DNA from: Bog-473 sp036268485 | GTDB taxonomy: Bacteria > Actinomycetota > Acidimicrobiia > Acidimicrobiales > RAAP-2 | Reading direction: 5' to 3' | NCBI GenBank assembly: GCA_036268485.1 | Contig: DATAUC010000038.1 | Span: forward strand, 124,001 to 188,000 | Length of the DNA: 64,000 bases | Part shown: positions 27,030 to 36,260 of the stretch, one piece after another | How the letters are laid out: each line of letters starts with the position of its first letter | Position numbering within the stretch: the first letter of the stretch is position 1 | Notes under the pieces: model-generated | The model's input: the letters and a program-made list of their open reading frames with translations, nothing else | What the model was told of the DNA's origin: nothing | The model's database searches: none | Made by a program: the position numbers and the translations under genes

Positions 27030-27869
27030 AGCTCGGCGCAGCACGCCCGCAAATTCATGCGGCTCGGTGATGAATCCGACGTGGCCACCCGGGAAGTCCA
27101 TCATGGGCGAACCCAAGCGCTCGGCCAGCGCCAGCGCGGTGCGCTGAGGGAGCTCGCCTTTGGAGGCCACGCCGCCCGCCACGATGAGCCTGGTCGGCGC
27201 GGCCTGCAACGCAGCGAGGTCGGGTTGGTAGAGGGCGATGGTCAAGAGGCCATGTTCGAAGAAGCGCCGGCTCGAAGCCATCTCCTCGGCTGACGGCGGC
27301 ACGGCGTCGGCCTCAGCCTCAGCCTCGGCCTCGGCCACCGAGTCGTCGGCACTCGGGCCCATGGTCATGCCTGTCAAGGCACCGAACTTCTGCCAGGCGG
27401 CGCCGATACCGCCCTCCCGATAGGTCTCATAGATATCGTGAAATCCCGCGCGCACCTCAGCCACTTCAGCCGCATCAGGCAGGAGCAAGGCCACCGGCGG
27501 TTCGTGGGCCACGAGCGTGGCCACGTGGCCGGGGAAGCGGGCGACCAGGGCGAGGCCCGTCACGGCGCCGCCACTGCTGCCAAAGACGTGGGCCGGTTCG
27601 TGGCCCACCGCCTCGAGCACCCGGCGTACGTCGTCGGCCAGCACATCGGGCTCGCCGTCTTGGGTGGGATCGTCGATCGTGCTGCGGGCGAAGCCTCGGG
27701 GGTCGTAGGTCACGACCGTGTAGTCCTGGGCCAACAGGGGCGCCAAAAGAGCAAACCCACCACTGTCCATGGGATGGCCGATCAACATGAGGACCGGACC
27801 CGAACCTTGCACCTCGTAGTACAGGCGGGCGCCCGGAACATCCACCGTGTGGCTCGTCAGTGCCGACAT
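27018..27869 (-). CDS. Alpha/beta hydrolase
   Basis: 283 residues with the canonical fold: LMLIGHPMDSG (oxyanion region), VVTYDPRGFARS, GSSGGAV nucleophile elbow, a cap region, and GGHVGFI carrying the catalytic His. No signal peptide. An Ala-Glu repeat (VAEAEAEAEADAV) in the cap is encoded by GCCTCG/GCCTCA units at 27310-27336. Substrate unknown. It converges with the phosphatase gene, overlapping it by 12 bp. Confidence 0.85.
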   Translation of the reverse strand: MSALTSHTVDVPGARLYYEVQGSGPVLMLIGHPMDSGGFALLAPLLAQDYTVVTYDPRGFARSTIDDPTQDGEPDVLADDVRRVLEAVGHEPAHVFGSSGGAVTGLALVARFPGHVATLVAHEPPVALLLPDAAEVAEVRAGFHDIYETYREGGIGAAWQKFGALTGMTMGPSADDSVAEAEAEAEADAVPPSAEEMASSRRFFEHGLLTIALYQPDLAALQAAPTRLIVAGGVASKGELPQRTALALAERLGSPMMDFPGGHVGFITEPHEFAGVLRRALQE

Positions 27870-27928
27870 TGCCGGCCCATTCTGCCCTACTGACCTGCCC
27901 GGGGAGTCGTCCCGTACAATGGGGGGTG

Positions 27929-29245
27929 ATGGAGGGGGAACCGGGGACTGGTGAGATCTCGCTGGAAGAGATCGAGGACGCCGTATTAGATGGCGACAGC
28001 CCGATCTCGTCCGGTACGGCCATTTCGGCCCTGCGGCACCGTACTTTCCGCACCGTCTTCTTGGGCGCCTTCGCCTCCAACATCGGCACCTGGATGCAAA
28101 ATGTCGTCCTCGGCGCCTACGCCTACGACCTGACCCACTCCAGCACCTTCGTGGGCGTGATGATCTTCGCCCAGCTGGGCCCGATTCTCCTCCTGGCCAT
28201 GGTCGGCGGGCTCATCGCCGACAAGGTGGACCGCAAGAAGTTCCTCATCATCCTGTCCATCGAGCAACTCGTCTTCTCCATGGGGGTGGCCTGGGTCGTC
28301 CACTCCCCCCATCCGTCCCAGGTCCTGCTCGTCCTCATGGTGGTCATGGTGGGCGTCGGTGGTGCCATGTTCGGGCCGGCCTACTCAGCCATCCTGCCCG
28401 GGCTGGTCGGGCGGGAGGACCTGCCCGGAGCCATCTCCTTGAACTCGGCCCAGATGAACCTGTCCCGGGTTATCGGGCCCCCCATCGGGGCGGTGCTCTA
28501 CGCGCTGGTCGGGCCGGCCTGGGTCTTCGTCGGCAACGCCGCCACTTACCTCTTCGTCATCGCCGCCCTCATGGTGGTGACCTTGCCGGTGCTGCCTCCC
28601 CGCGGTGCGGCCGCCAGCCACTGGCGGGAGCTGACCGCCGGCGTCCGGGCGGCCCGTGAGGACAGCGTGGTAGGCCGGTGTCTGGTCACCGTCTTCGTGT
28701 TCTCGCTGCTGGCGCTGGCCTTTCTCGGTCAGATGCCGGTCGTGGCCGCCCACAACCTGGGCATCAGCCCCAAGTCCGCCGACTACGGCGTGCTCTATGC
28801 CTGCTTTGGCACCGGCGCCTTCATCGGGGCCATCTCCATCGGGACCGTCTTCGCCCGCACCTCCAAACCCATGATCGTGCGGGTTTGCCTTCTCGGGTAC
28901 ACAGTCGCCCTCGTCACCTTCGCCCTGCTGCGCACCGCTCTACCGGCCTACTTCGTGGTGGCCGTGGTGGGCGCCTTCTACTTCGCCTTCATCACGGCCC
29001 TTAACACGACCTTGCAAACCCGACTGGCCGACGTCGTGCGGGGACGGGTCATGGCGCTGTGGATCATGGGCTTCGGCGGCACTGTGGCGCTCGGAAACCT
29101 GCTCATAGGGCCGGTCGTCTCGGCCATTGGCATCACAGACGTGCTGCTCTTCGGGGCCGCCGTGGCGTTGGTGCTGGCCTGGTACGCCGACGTGCGGGCG
29201 CCCGAAACTCAGGTGGAAGACATCGGGCTCGAACTGGCCCAGTAG
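27929..29245 (+). CDS. MFS transporter (MFS_3, EntS/transmembrane secretion effector type)
   Basis: 438 residues. A 40-residue acidic N-terminus precedes LRHRTFRTVFLGAFASNIGTW and the first helices; GGLIADKVDRKK is motif A and LSRVIGPPIGAVLY lies in the middle, as in MFS_3 exporters related to EntS. ATG 27929 is preceded by GGGGGGTG. The exported compound is unknown. The 3' end overlaps the convergent acyl-CoA synthetase by 37 bp. Confidence 0.86.
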   Translation: MEGEPGTGEISLEEIEDAVLDGDSPISSGTAISALRHRTFRTVFLGAFASNIGTWMQNVVLGAYAYDLTHSSTFVGVMIFAQLGPILLLAMVGGLIADKVDRKKFLIILSIEQLVFSMGVAWVVHSPHPSQVLLVLMVVMVGVGGAMFGPAYSAILPGLVGREDLPGAISLNSAQMNLSRVIGPPIGAVLYALVGPAWVFVGNAATYLFVIAALMVVTLPVLPPRGAAASHWRELTAGVRAAREDSVVGRCLVTVFVFSLLALAFLGQMPVVAAHNLGISPKSADYGVLYACFGTGAFIGAISIGTVFARTSKPMIVRVCLLGYTVALVTFALLRTALPAYFVVAVVGAFYFAFITALNTTLQTRLADVVRGRVMALWIMGFGGTVALGNLLIGPVVSAIGITDVLLFGAAVALVLAWYADVRAPETQVEDIGLELAQ

Positions 29246-30813
29246 GCGTCGCGCAACGCCTTCTTGTAGAGCTTGCCGTTCTCGCCCCGGGGCAACTCGT
29301 CGGTGAAGTCGACCGAGCGGGGGCACTTGTAGTGCGAGAGGTGGTCCCGGCAGAAGCCCATGATCTCCTCGGCCAACTCGGGACCGGCGACTGCCCCGGG
29401 GGCGACCTGAATGACCGCCTTGACCTCCTCCCCCATTTCGGGCTCGGGGATGCCGAAGACCGCCACATCGGCCACGGCGGGATGGAGCACCAGCACGTCC
29501 TCTATCTCCTGCGGGTAGATGTTCACGCCACCCGAGACGATCATGAAGAGCTTGCGGTCGGTCAGGTAGAGGAAGCCGTCGTCGTCAAGGTGGCCCACGT
29601 CCCACAAGGTGCTCCAGCCCCGCTCATTGAACGTCTGCTTGGTCTTCTCGGGATCGTTGTTGTACTCGAAGGTGTTACCTCGGCCGGCGAACCAGACCAC
29701 GCCGTCCTCTCCGGTGGGCAGCTCGTTGCCTTCGTCGTCGCAAATGTGCACGCCGCCCCAGATGGCCGGCCCGACCGAACCCTGATGGGCCAACCACTGC
29801 TCGGAGGTCACCCACGTCATGCCGCCGCCTTCGGTGCCCGAGTAGTACTCGTGAATGACGGGTCCCCACCACTCGATCATCCGGCGCTTCACCTCGGGGG
29901 CGCACGGTGCGGCGGCATGCACCACCGACTGCAGGCTCGAGAGGTCATGTGCGGCCCGTTCGTCGGCGGTCAGCTTGAGCATGCGCACGAACATGGTGGG
30001 GACGAACTGGGCATGGGTCACGCCGTGGCGGGCGATCAGCGCAAGACACAGTGCCGGGTCGAAGCGCTCCATGACCACCACCGTGCCGCCCAGACGCTGG
30101 GCCGTCATGGACCACAACAAGGGAGCCGAGTGGTAGAGCGGGGCCGGGCTCAGGTAGACGTCGCCCTCCTTGAACCCCATGATGCCGGTCAGCATCGGGG
30201 CCAGCACGGCGTCATGGCCGAAGGGCAGGGCGCTCAGCGGGCGGCGGATGCCCTTGGGCTGCCCGGTCGTGCCCGAGGAGTACAACATGGCCGAGCCTTC
30301 CTGCTCATCAGCCAGCGGCGTGGGCGGGCGATTGGCCACAAAGTCGTCGTAGGACTCGTAGCCATCGACCGCCCCAATGGCCAGGCGCAGGTCGATCCCC
30401 GGGGTCAGGTCGGGCAGGGCGGCGGCCAGCGGCGTCAACCCGCTCGAGGTGATGAGCACTTTGGCCCCGCAGTCGTTGACGATGTAGGCCGCCTCCTCGG
30501 GCGTCAGGTGCGTGTTGACCACCGTCAGATAGAGCCCCGAGCGCTGCAGGCCCCAGACAACCTCATGAGTCCGGTGGTCATTGGGCAGCACCACGGCTAC
30601 GTGGTCGCCGGGTCGCAACCCGTGCCCGTGGAGGGCGTGGGCCAGTTGGCAAGAGCGGGCCTCGAGTTCACCAAATGTCACGGTGTGGCCCGAGGAGGTG
30701 ATGATCGCTGGGCGCTCCGGATGGGCCGCCGCGAAGGTCGACGGCGAGAACGGCGGTGCTGCGTCTACGGGACTAGTCACGACCCCACTTCTAGTCGCTC
30801 GCCCTCCGCTCAT
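29209..30813 (-). CDS. Acyl-CoA synthetase / AMP-binding ligase
   Basis: 534 residues of the ANL superfamily: YSSGTTGQPKG (AMP-binding loop), EYYSGTEGGG (A5), LWDVGHLDDDG (A7 region), LTDRKLFMIVSGG (hinge) and PRGENGKLYKKAL with the catalytic Lys. It activates a carboxylic acid as acyl-CoA; a fatty acid is likely but not shown. No targeting signal. The 3' end overlaps the convergent MFS gene. It stands 24 bp downstream of the NTF2-like gene on the same strand. Confidence 0.9.
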   Translation of the reverse strand: MSGGRATRSGVVTSPVDAAPPFSPSTFAAAHPERPAIITSSGHTVTFGELEARSCQLAHALHGHGLRPGDHVAVVLPNDHRTHEVVWGLQRSGLYLTVVNTHLTPEEAAYIVNDCGAKVLITSSGLTPLAAALPDLTPGIDLRLAIGAVDGYESYDDFVANRPPTPLADEQEGSAMLYSSGTTGQPKGIRRPLSALPFGHDAVLAPMLTGIMGFKEGDVYLSPAPLYHSAPLLWSMTAQRLGGTVVVMERFDPALCLALIARHGVTHAQFVPTMFVRMLKLTADERAAHDLSSLQSVVHAAAPCAPEVKRRMIEWWGPVIHEYYSGTEGGGMTWVTSEQWLAHQGSVGPAIWGGVHICDDEGNELPTGEDGVVWFAGRGNTFEYNNDPEKTKQTFNERGWSTLWDVGHLDDDGFLYLTDRKLFMIVSGGVNIYPQEIEDVLVLHPAVADVAVFGIPEPEMGEEVKAVIQVAPGAVAGPELAEEIMGFCRDHLSHYKCPRSVDFTDELPRGENGKLYKKALRDAYWASSSPMSST

Positions 30814-30837
30814 GCTGGACCGGCGGCCGGCTAGGTC

Positions 30838-31305
30838 TCAGTCAGAGATGTAGGTGATTTCCTTGTTGGCGTCATTGAACATCTCGGCTTCGATCTTCCA
30901 TGTGCCGTCAGGCTGCTTCTTCAGCACGCGCAGGGAGTAGTTGTCCCGCTCCTCGATGGCGTCACCATCGACGGTCTTCTGGCCCTCGACGACGAGGTGA
31001 GCCGCCACCAGCACGATCTCGGGTGTGAGGACCCGGATGGTGGTGTCCGGCGGAGCCTTGAGCGTCCCGGCATTGAAGTTGTCACTGCCGAAGAGACCTC
31101 GTAAGTAAGGCACGATCTCCGCGCCGCCCTTCTTGACCGAACCGAAGGCGTTGACCCAATGCGCCTCGTCGCTGTAGACGTCAACCAGCGCGTCGGCGTT
31201 GCGCTCACGGAAGCCACTCAAGAGCGAGAGCAAGGTCACGCCGATGGCGTCCTGATCAGCCTGTGACAGGGCACTCAAATCATTCGGATTGACCTCGTCA
31301 GCCAC
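30838..31305 (-). CDS. NTF2-like / SnoaL-type small protein
   Basis: 155 residues of the cone-shaped NTF2 fold (DAIGVTLLSLLSGFRERNADAL, then YSDEAHWVNAFG, DNYSLRVLKKQPDGTWKI), close to DUF4440/SgcJ-like proteins. The cavity may bind or isomerise a small molecule; no catalytic residues can be assigned. It is just upstream of the acyl-CoA synthetase and likely co-transcribed with it. Confidence 0.75.
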   Translation of the reverse strand: MADEVNPNDLSALSQADQDAIGVTLLSLLSGFRERNADALVDVYSDEAHWVNAFGSVKKGGAEIVPYLRGLFGSDNFNAGTLKAPPDTTIRVLTPEIVLVAAHLVVEGQKTVDGDAIEERDNYSLRVLKKQPDGTWKIEAEMFNDANKEITYISD

Positions 31306-31352
31306 GCTCGTGCTCCTTGTGCATTGACTCGTTGGGCAAACAATAGGGCCTA

Positions 31353-31925
31353 CTACGGACGGTTTGGGTCAAGAGCCCATCGACTCAGATCGTCTGCGGT
31401 GTCGATATCCACCGACTCACCCGGACATGGAACTTCTTGGACCAGATCTGGGCGATCATCCATAAGGGCACGAGCGCCGACGTCGCCCGTGCGCGGCAAC
31501 AAAGGCCAGACGGACCGCGCCAGCCGCGTCGGTGGCGTCCGCCGCCCGTTGAAACTCGCGATGGCGATGTCCCCGGAAGCCGCGGCAACTGCCTCCCACG
31601 CTTCGGCTGGCACCAGTGGTTGGTCTCCAAGTCCGACCACCACGACTTCGTGACCTCTCCTTTCGGCCGCTCCGACGCCACAAATCAGCGAGCTGGCCTG
31701 ACCCGAGGCCCAAGCCTCATTGCGGACACATGTCATAGTCGCCGGCACGACCCCGGTGAGATCGACTGACCCAACAACGACAAATATCTCGTCGAAGGCT
31801 GCCTCGCTAACATGCTTAAGAGCCCACGAAACCAATGGCCTCCCCCGAAACGGGGTCAGCAGCTTTGATTGATTCGCCACGAATCGTGTTGATCCGCCGG
31901 CGCACAAGAGCAGCGCCGCCGTCAT
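31353..31925 (-). CDS. MocA-like nucleotidyltransferase for molybdenum cofactor (MCD-type)
   Basis: 190 residues of the MobA/MocA nucleotidyltransferase fold: LLLCAGGSTRFV at the start (a variant of LAAGxSxRxG), SKLLTPFRGRPL, VGLGDQPLV, and RTPPTRLARSVW with GDVGARAL (the pattern of MocA/YagQ proteins). It would attach CMP to molybdopterin to give the dinucleotide used by xanthine-oxidase-family enzymes. ATG 31925 starts 14 bp after the 2Fe-2S subunit gene, in the same direction, matching that partnership. Confidence 0.82.
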   Translation of the reverse strand: MTAALLLCAGGSTRFVANQSKLLTPFRGRPLVSWALKHVSEAAFDEIFVVVGSVDLTGVVPATMTCVRNEAWASGQASSLICGVGAAERRGHEVVVVGLGDQPLVPAEAWEAVAAASGDIAIASFNGRRTPPTRLARSVWPLLPRTGDVGARALMDDRPDLVQEVPCPGESVDIDTADDLSRWALDPNRP

Positions 31926-31939
31926 GTGCTCACGGCCAG

Positions 31940-32416
31940 CTACATTCCCTTTTCGCCGGCCACAATCGCCTCGCGAATGCGCGGATAGGTCCCGCACCGG
32001 CAGATATTACGGATCCCGTCCAAGTCAGCTTCAGTGATCGAGCGGCCCTCAGCCTGGACTTCTTTGACCAGCGCCACCGCCGCCATGATCTGCCCGGGCT
32101 GGCAGTACCCACATTGGGCCACGTCGAACTCCAGCCACGCTTGTTGCATCGGGTGCAAGGTCTGGCCCACCGTCGCCGGCAGCCCCTCGATGGTGGTGAT
32201 TTCATCGGTCGGTTTGATCTCCGACACCGGCACAGAGCAGGGGTTGAATGACCTTCCATTGATGTGACTAGTGCAGGCCCGGCACACTTCGAGCCCGCAG
32301 CCGTACTTGGGACCATGAATGCCCAGCAGGTCGCGTAGCACCCAGAGCAGCCGCACGTCGTCCTCGACGTCCACGCTGACCGTCTTGCCGTTTACCTTGA
32401 AAGTTTGTGTGGGCAC
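31940..32416 (-). CDS. 2Fe-2S subunit of xanthine-oxidase-family dehydrogenase (IorA/CoxS type)
   Basis: 158 residues. The plant-type cluster motif is CGLEVCRAC followed by Cys in NPC, and the second cluster motif is CGYCQPGQ plus NICRCG. These are the two 2Fe-2S sites of the small subunit of isoquinoline 1-oxidoreductase and CO-dehydrogenase-like enzymes. It starts 8 bp after the large subunit and would pass electrons from the molybdenum centre to an acceptor, probably a cytochrome since no FAD subunit gene is adjacent. Confidence 0.92.
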   Translation of the reverse strand: MPTQTFKVNGKTVSVDVEDDVRLLWVLRDLLGIHGPKYGCGLEVCRACTSHINGRSFNPCSVPVSEIKPTDEITTIEGLPATVGQTLHPMQQAWLEFDVAQCGYCQPGQIMAAVALVKEVQAEGRSITEADLDGIRNICRCGTYPRIREAIVAGEKGM

Positions 32417-32424
32417 GGGATCTC

Positions 32425-34827
32425 CTAAATGGTGTGAGACAGACCGTCGGTGGGTGATTCAGGCAAAGGCGGTATGAGCGAACTCGGCGTGAAAGCGAGT
32501 GGTGCGTTGTGGTTGATCGGGAAGCTTGTTGGCATGGTGCCGGTTGCCCGGGCATAGGCGCAGGCCACGGCCGCCATAGAGGCCGCCACTCCAAATTCGC
32601 CAGCGCCACCGGGAATACCGGTTGTCGCCGGCATCACGATAACTTCCACATCGGGAGGCACATTCCACTGCCGCGTGTAGAAGTAGTTGTCCCAACTGCC
32701 CTCCAGCGGAATGCCATTCTCAAAATGCAAGCTGGACGTCAACGTTTGAGCGATGCCGTCAGAAATGCCCCCCAACATTTGGGCTTGCAATCCCAGCGGG
32801 TTGATCGGCAGGCCAACATCAACGACGAAAACAACTTTGGTAACGCGAGGTCCCGTCGTGGCATTGGCCACGACTCGGTTCACCGTGGCTGGCGTGCAAT
32901 CGATCTCCACCAGGGCGGCGCACACGCCCTTGTACTCAGCATGGAATGCGATCCCTTGGGCCGTCCCGGGCGCCATCGATCGTCCCCAATTGCCAACCTG
33001 CGCCGCCTTATTGAGAACCGCTCTTGATCGTGCATCCTTGAGGAATTGTTGACGGAAGGTAAAGGGATCAATCGACATGCCCTCAGCGATGCGGTCGACC
33101 ATCAGTTCGAGCGCCGTCGTCACGTCGGGCGAATAGATGTTTCGCATGCTCCCGGTGTGGAATCCCATGTCAACTTCACCGAGGACCTGATCCGTAATGC
33201 CGAAGTTATACGGAACGTTCTGCGTGAGTTCAAAAATCGTCTCGGCATAGCCCAAGTTTCCCGTTGGCAGCTCCGCCAACATGGACGTGATGATCTCGCC
33301 GAAACCATGAGTGAAGTCAGTGGAAACACTGGTGTGGCGCTGCTCCAAGGCCAACACATTTTTTCCGGAGTAGGTGGCTCGAATGCGAGAGGTGCACATG
33401 GGGTGGGTCCGCCCGTGGCGAAAATCGTCGGTGCGGTGCCACATCAGCTTCACGGGTTTGCGCATGACCTGTGATATTTCGGCCGCTTCCTGCGCTGCGT
33501 CGGAGAAGAGATGTCGCCCAAATGACCCACCGCCGAGCACCACATGGACGACCACCTTGCCTTGGGGGATGCCAAGCTGCTCCGCAATGATCTCCTGGGC
33601 CAAGATCGGCGCTTTAAGACTTGACCAGATCTCCGCGCTGTCAGTCCGCACGTCGGCAATGGCGCAGTTCGTCTCGAGAGGACTATTGCTACGGAAGTAG
33701 TAGGTGAAGTCACCCTCAATGACCGTACCTAATGGGTTAGAGGCGGGAGAGACGAACGGAATTTCGTTTCGTCTGAGCTCGGCCAGAACGCTGGAGTCCG
33801 ACTGTCCGTCTTCGGTCCCGGGTCCCCACGTCACATTCAAGGCATTGACCGCGTCGATGCATTGGCCAAAGGTGGCGCCACGGACAGCCACGCCAGTCGA
33901 TATTGACACAACATCGGTTATGCCAGGCATGTTTTTGACCGCAGCAACGTTGGCCACCGAGACCACAGTGCCGTTGATGGTGGGTGGGCGGCACACCATG
34001 GTCGGAAGGGCGTTAGGAACGTCGAGGTCCATGGTGAACACCTTGGTGCCGGTAACCGAGGCCAGCGCATCCGTCCGGTACTGCGGTGTGCCGATAATCG
34101 AAAAACTCGATGCCGGTTTGAGTTCGACCGACATGGACGTCACCTTGGTGGCGGCCGCAGATTCGGCCAGCGATCCATAGGTGAGCGATCGACCATCGGC
34201 CGCCGAAATGATGCCGTTTTGGGTCGTCAATTCAGTGACAATCACTTCCAACTGCGCGGCGGCCGCTTCTACCAGCTGCAGTCGGACGCCAGCGGCGGCT
34301 ATCCGCACAGGCTGGTACAGCGACCTTGTCGTGTTGGAACCACCAGTGAACTGGTTGAGCTCCAGTTCGGGCCGAGCGTCCGAAAGAGTGACGATGACGT
34401 CAGAAAGCGGGATATCCAACTCTTCCGCGATCAACATGGCGATCGAAGTGGTGATGCCTTGACCAACTTCAGCTCGGGGCATGGCGAACGAGGCCGTACC
34501 GTCCTTGTTCATGATGATGGAAATCAACCCGGACGTCGGAGCTGCCGCTAAATCCTGCAAGTCACCGAGGTCAAAGAGGTCAGCTGGTTCGGGTAATGAC
34601 GGGATTGACGCACCCGCCTTGGCCGGACTGATTTGATCGTCAATCAGACGGGCCGCCACCACAAGCGTTGGTGCGGCGAGCACGAAGGCCAGGAATCGAC
34701 GACGAGGCATGCCCTTTTCTGCCTGATTGCTTGGCGTCGATATCGCTCCCTCAATAGTGGGAAGAATCGGTTGCGTTGCAAGACCATCGGTCGGCCGGCG
34801 TTTCGGCGGCCTCTGTGATACTCCCAT
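32425..34827 (-). CDS. Tat-exported molybdenum hydroxylase large subunit (isoquinoline 1-oxidoreductase beta type)
   Basis: 800 residues of the xanthine-dehydrogenase large-subunit family. MPRRRFLAFVLAAPTLVVAA at about residue 40 is a twin-arginine signal, so it is probably exported folded with its small subunit. Family elements include MPRAEVGQGITTSIAML, VLGGGSFGRHLF, and GGAGEFGV near the C-terminus, whose Glu is the catalytic-base position. ATG 34827 has a very strong GGGGAGGGA site; ATG 34710 (AAAAGGG upstream) would place the Tat signal at the extreme N-terminus and is a real alternative. Substrate unknown: N-heterocycles or aldehydes. Confidence 0.88.
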   Translation of the reverse strand: MGVSQRPPKRRPTDGLATQPILPTIEGAISTPSNQAEKGMPRRRFLAFVLAAPTLVVAARLIDDQISPAKAGASIPSLPEPADLFDLGDLQDLAAAPTSGLISIIMNKDGTASFAMPRAEVGQGITTSIAMLIAEELDIPLSDVIVTLSDARPELELNQFTGGSNTTRSLYQPVRIAAAGVRLQLVEAAAAQLEVIVTELTTQNGIISAADGRSLTYGSLAESAAATKVTSMSVELKPASSFSIIGTPQYRTDALASVTGTKVFTMDLDVPNALPTMVCRPPTINGTVVSVANVAAVKNMPGITDVVSISTGVAVRGATFGQCIDAVNALNVTWGPGTEDGQSDSSVLAELRRNEIPFVSPASNPLGTVIEGDFTYYFRSNSPLETNCAIADVRTDSAEIWSSLKAPILAQEIIAEQLGIPQGKVVVHVVLGGGSFGRHLFSDAAQEAAEISQVMRKPVKLMWHRTDDFRHGRTHPMCTSRIRATYSGKNVLALEQRHTSVSTDFTHGFGEIITSMLAELPTGNLGYAETIFELTQNVPYNFGITDQVLGEVDMGFHTGSMRNIYSPDVTTALELMVDRIAEGMSIDPFTFRQQFLKDARSRAVLNKAAQVGNWGRSMAPGTAQGIAFHAEYKGVCAALVEIDCTPATVNRVVANATTGPRVTKVVFVVDVGLPINPLGLQAQMLGGISDGIAQTLTSSLHFENGIPLEGSWDNYFYTRQWNVPPDVEVIVMPATTGIPGGAGEFGVAASMAAVACAYARATGTMPTSFPINHNAPLAFTPSSLIPPLPESPTDGLSHTI

Positions 34828-35111
34828 TGAGCGTCCCTCCCCAAGAGTGTTCTCGAAACATGGTCGGGTCGCGTCCCGCCCGGAATCCGCTGAATGGCTC
34901 GTGGCGGAAGTGAACCAATGTGCTTCTGGACAACATACGCCTGACATTGTTTCGATGCTGGCGTGAAAGCAGATACTTTCGGCCTCAATCAATAACAAGG
35001 TCGATACTTTGGTTCACAAGGTCGAACATGGTTCACGAGCTTGTGAGACGCATATACAGCAATTTTGCTCAAAAAATAGCGCACACATTGCAGGATCGCT
35101 GCCATATGCAC
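34828..35111. promoter_or_regulatory. 284-bp A+T-rich intergenic region with GGTTCAC repeats
   Basis: No gene is seen. It is the upstream region of the molybdenum-hydroxylase operon. GGTTCAC occurs at 35011-35017 and 35030-35036, with an inverted copy at 34910-34916; the first two lie inside an imperfect 19-21 bp direct repeat beginning ACAAGGTCGA (34995 and 35016). This looks like an operator array for an unknown regulator. No clear promoter hexamers could be fixed. Confidence 0.45.
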
Positions 35112-35669
35112 TTATTCCTGCCCAAGGCCTGGCATCCCGTCAATGCTGACAACATTTTTGTCGGCCCAGTACTCCCGAATGCCGGCCGGACCCTTGCGGT
35201 TCGACCATTGGTCCATGGTGGGCCGATGTCCCTCAAACGCCATCAGGGGCACGCCATAGCCGCAAGAATCGGAGATTCGTTTGACATCCACCACAATGAT
35301 CGAACGGACACCGATCCCGTTTGCCCTGGGAAGTCGCTGGGCCAGGTCCGAGAATTCGGGATCGTTGGGACGCACGATCCGACCCGTTCCATGCAGGCGA
35401 ACGATCCGGGGCGGACCGACAAAAGCACAGAACATGACGACAATCCATCCGTTCTCTTGCAGGTGGGCAATGGTTTCAATGCCGCTCCCCGTCTGGTCCA
35501 CATAAGCGATTGTTTGGCCGCTGACCACAATGAATTCGTCTCGATTCCCTTTGGGGGAGCAGTTGACCACACCATCGGCTCGCAAAGGAGCAGTAGACAC
35601 GAAGAAGATCGGCTGCGCTTCTAGCCAGATGGCCAGATCCTCGTAAATTGCGTCATAGGTCTTACCCAT
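35112..35669 (-). CDS. Pyridoxamine 5'-phosphate oxidase-like flavin-binding protein
   Basis: 185 residues with the split-barrel FMN-binding fold: MGKTYDAIYEDLAIWLEAQP, VNCSPKGNRDEFIV, IETIAHLQENG, PPRIVRLHGTGRIV. Such proteins bind FMN, F420 or haem; the substrate is unknown. ATG 35669 was chosen because of TGGAG 6 bp upstream and the match to the usual N-terminus; ATG 35690 also lies in frame. It is divergent from moaB and precedes the molybdenum-hydroxylase genes. Confidence 0.8.
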   Translation of the reverse strand: MGKTYDAIYEDLAIWLEAQPIFFVSTAPLRADGVVNCSPKGNRDEFIVVSGQTIAYVDQTGSGIETIAHLQENGWIVVMFCAFVGPPRIVRLHGTGRIVRPNDPEFSDLAQRLPRANGIGVRSIIVVDVKRISDSCGYGVPLMAFEGHRPTMDQWSNRKGPAGIREYWADKNVVSIDGMPGLGQE

Positions 35670-35713
35670 GAACTCCAGTATCGCGCCCATCTGGCCTGCG
35701 ATAACAGCTTGAA

Positions 35714-36211
35714 ATGGACGGCAAGCACGGTAGCGTCGCGTTCGTGTCCCTCAACGCCAAAGTGCTGACTATTTCAGATTCGGTGAGCCACGGCACCCGG
35801 GAGGACCGCTCCGGAGACGTTCTCGTTGAAGCCCTGCAGCACCACGGATTTACCGTTGTTGATCGACAAGTAGCACCAGACGGCATGACGCCGGTGGCTG
35901 CCGCACTGCTCCACATGTCAACCGGGTTTGCGGGGCTCATCGTGACAACGGGAGGAACCGGGTTCTCCCCCACTGACTTGACGCCCGAAGCCACCCGGAC
36001 CGTGATCGAACGCGAAGCTCCCGGACTGGCCGAAGCGATGCGAGCGGTCAGCCCACTCGGCAGGTTGTCCCGAGGGGTGTCTGGCACCATCGCCCAGTCC
36101 CTGGTCCTCAACCTCCCAGGGTCACCCAAAGGCGCGCTGGAGTCGATCGACGCCGTGGCGGACATTCTCGGACATGCCTTGGATCTCTTATCCGGACACC
36201 AACCGCACTGA
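35714..36211 (+). CDS. moaB: Molybdopterin adenylyltransferase MoaB/MogA
   Basis: 165 residues: VLTISDSVSHGTREDRSG, VTTGGTGFSPTDLTPEAT (the molybdopterin-binding signature), SRGVSGTI and LPGSPKGALES. It adenylates molybdopterin before metal insertion by MoeA. The exact start is unsure; ATG 35714 lacks a ribosome binding site, and GTG 35744 would give a length nearer typical MoaB. It heads the plus-strand cofactor cluster. Confidence 0.9.
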   Translation: MDGKHGSVAFVSLNAKVLTISDSVSHGTREDRSGDVLVEALQHHGFTVVDRQVAPDGMTPVAAALLHMSTGFAGLIVTTGGTGFSPTDLTPEATRTVIEREAPGLAEAMRAVSPLGRLSRGVSGTIAQSLVLNLPGSPKGALESIDAVADILGHALDLLSGHQPH

Positions 36212-36260
36212 CCAGGGCTGAAGCACGCTCAGTGCGGTCAAGCTGACGCGGTCCCCTGGT
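36203..36260 (+). promoter_or_regulatory. Structured leader candidate between moaB and xdhC
   Basis: Two overlapping perfect inverted repeats: CCGCACTGA (36203-36211) with TCAGTGCGG (36229-36237), and ACCAGGG (36211-36217) with CCCTGGT (36254-36260). The first includes the moaB stop codon. They share base 36211 and cross each other, so they could be alternative hairpins or a pseudoknot. It may be an attenuator or terminator; no T-run follows. Confidence 0.4.
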
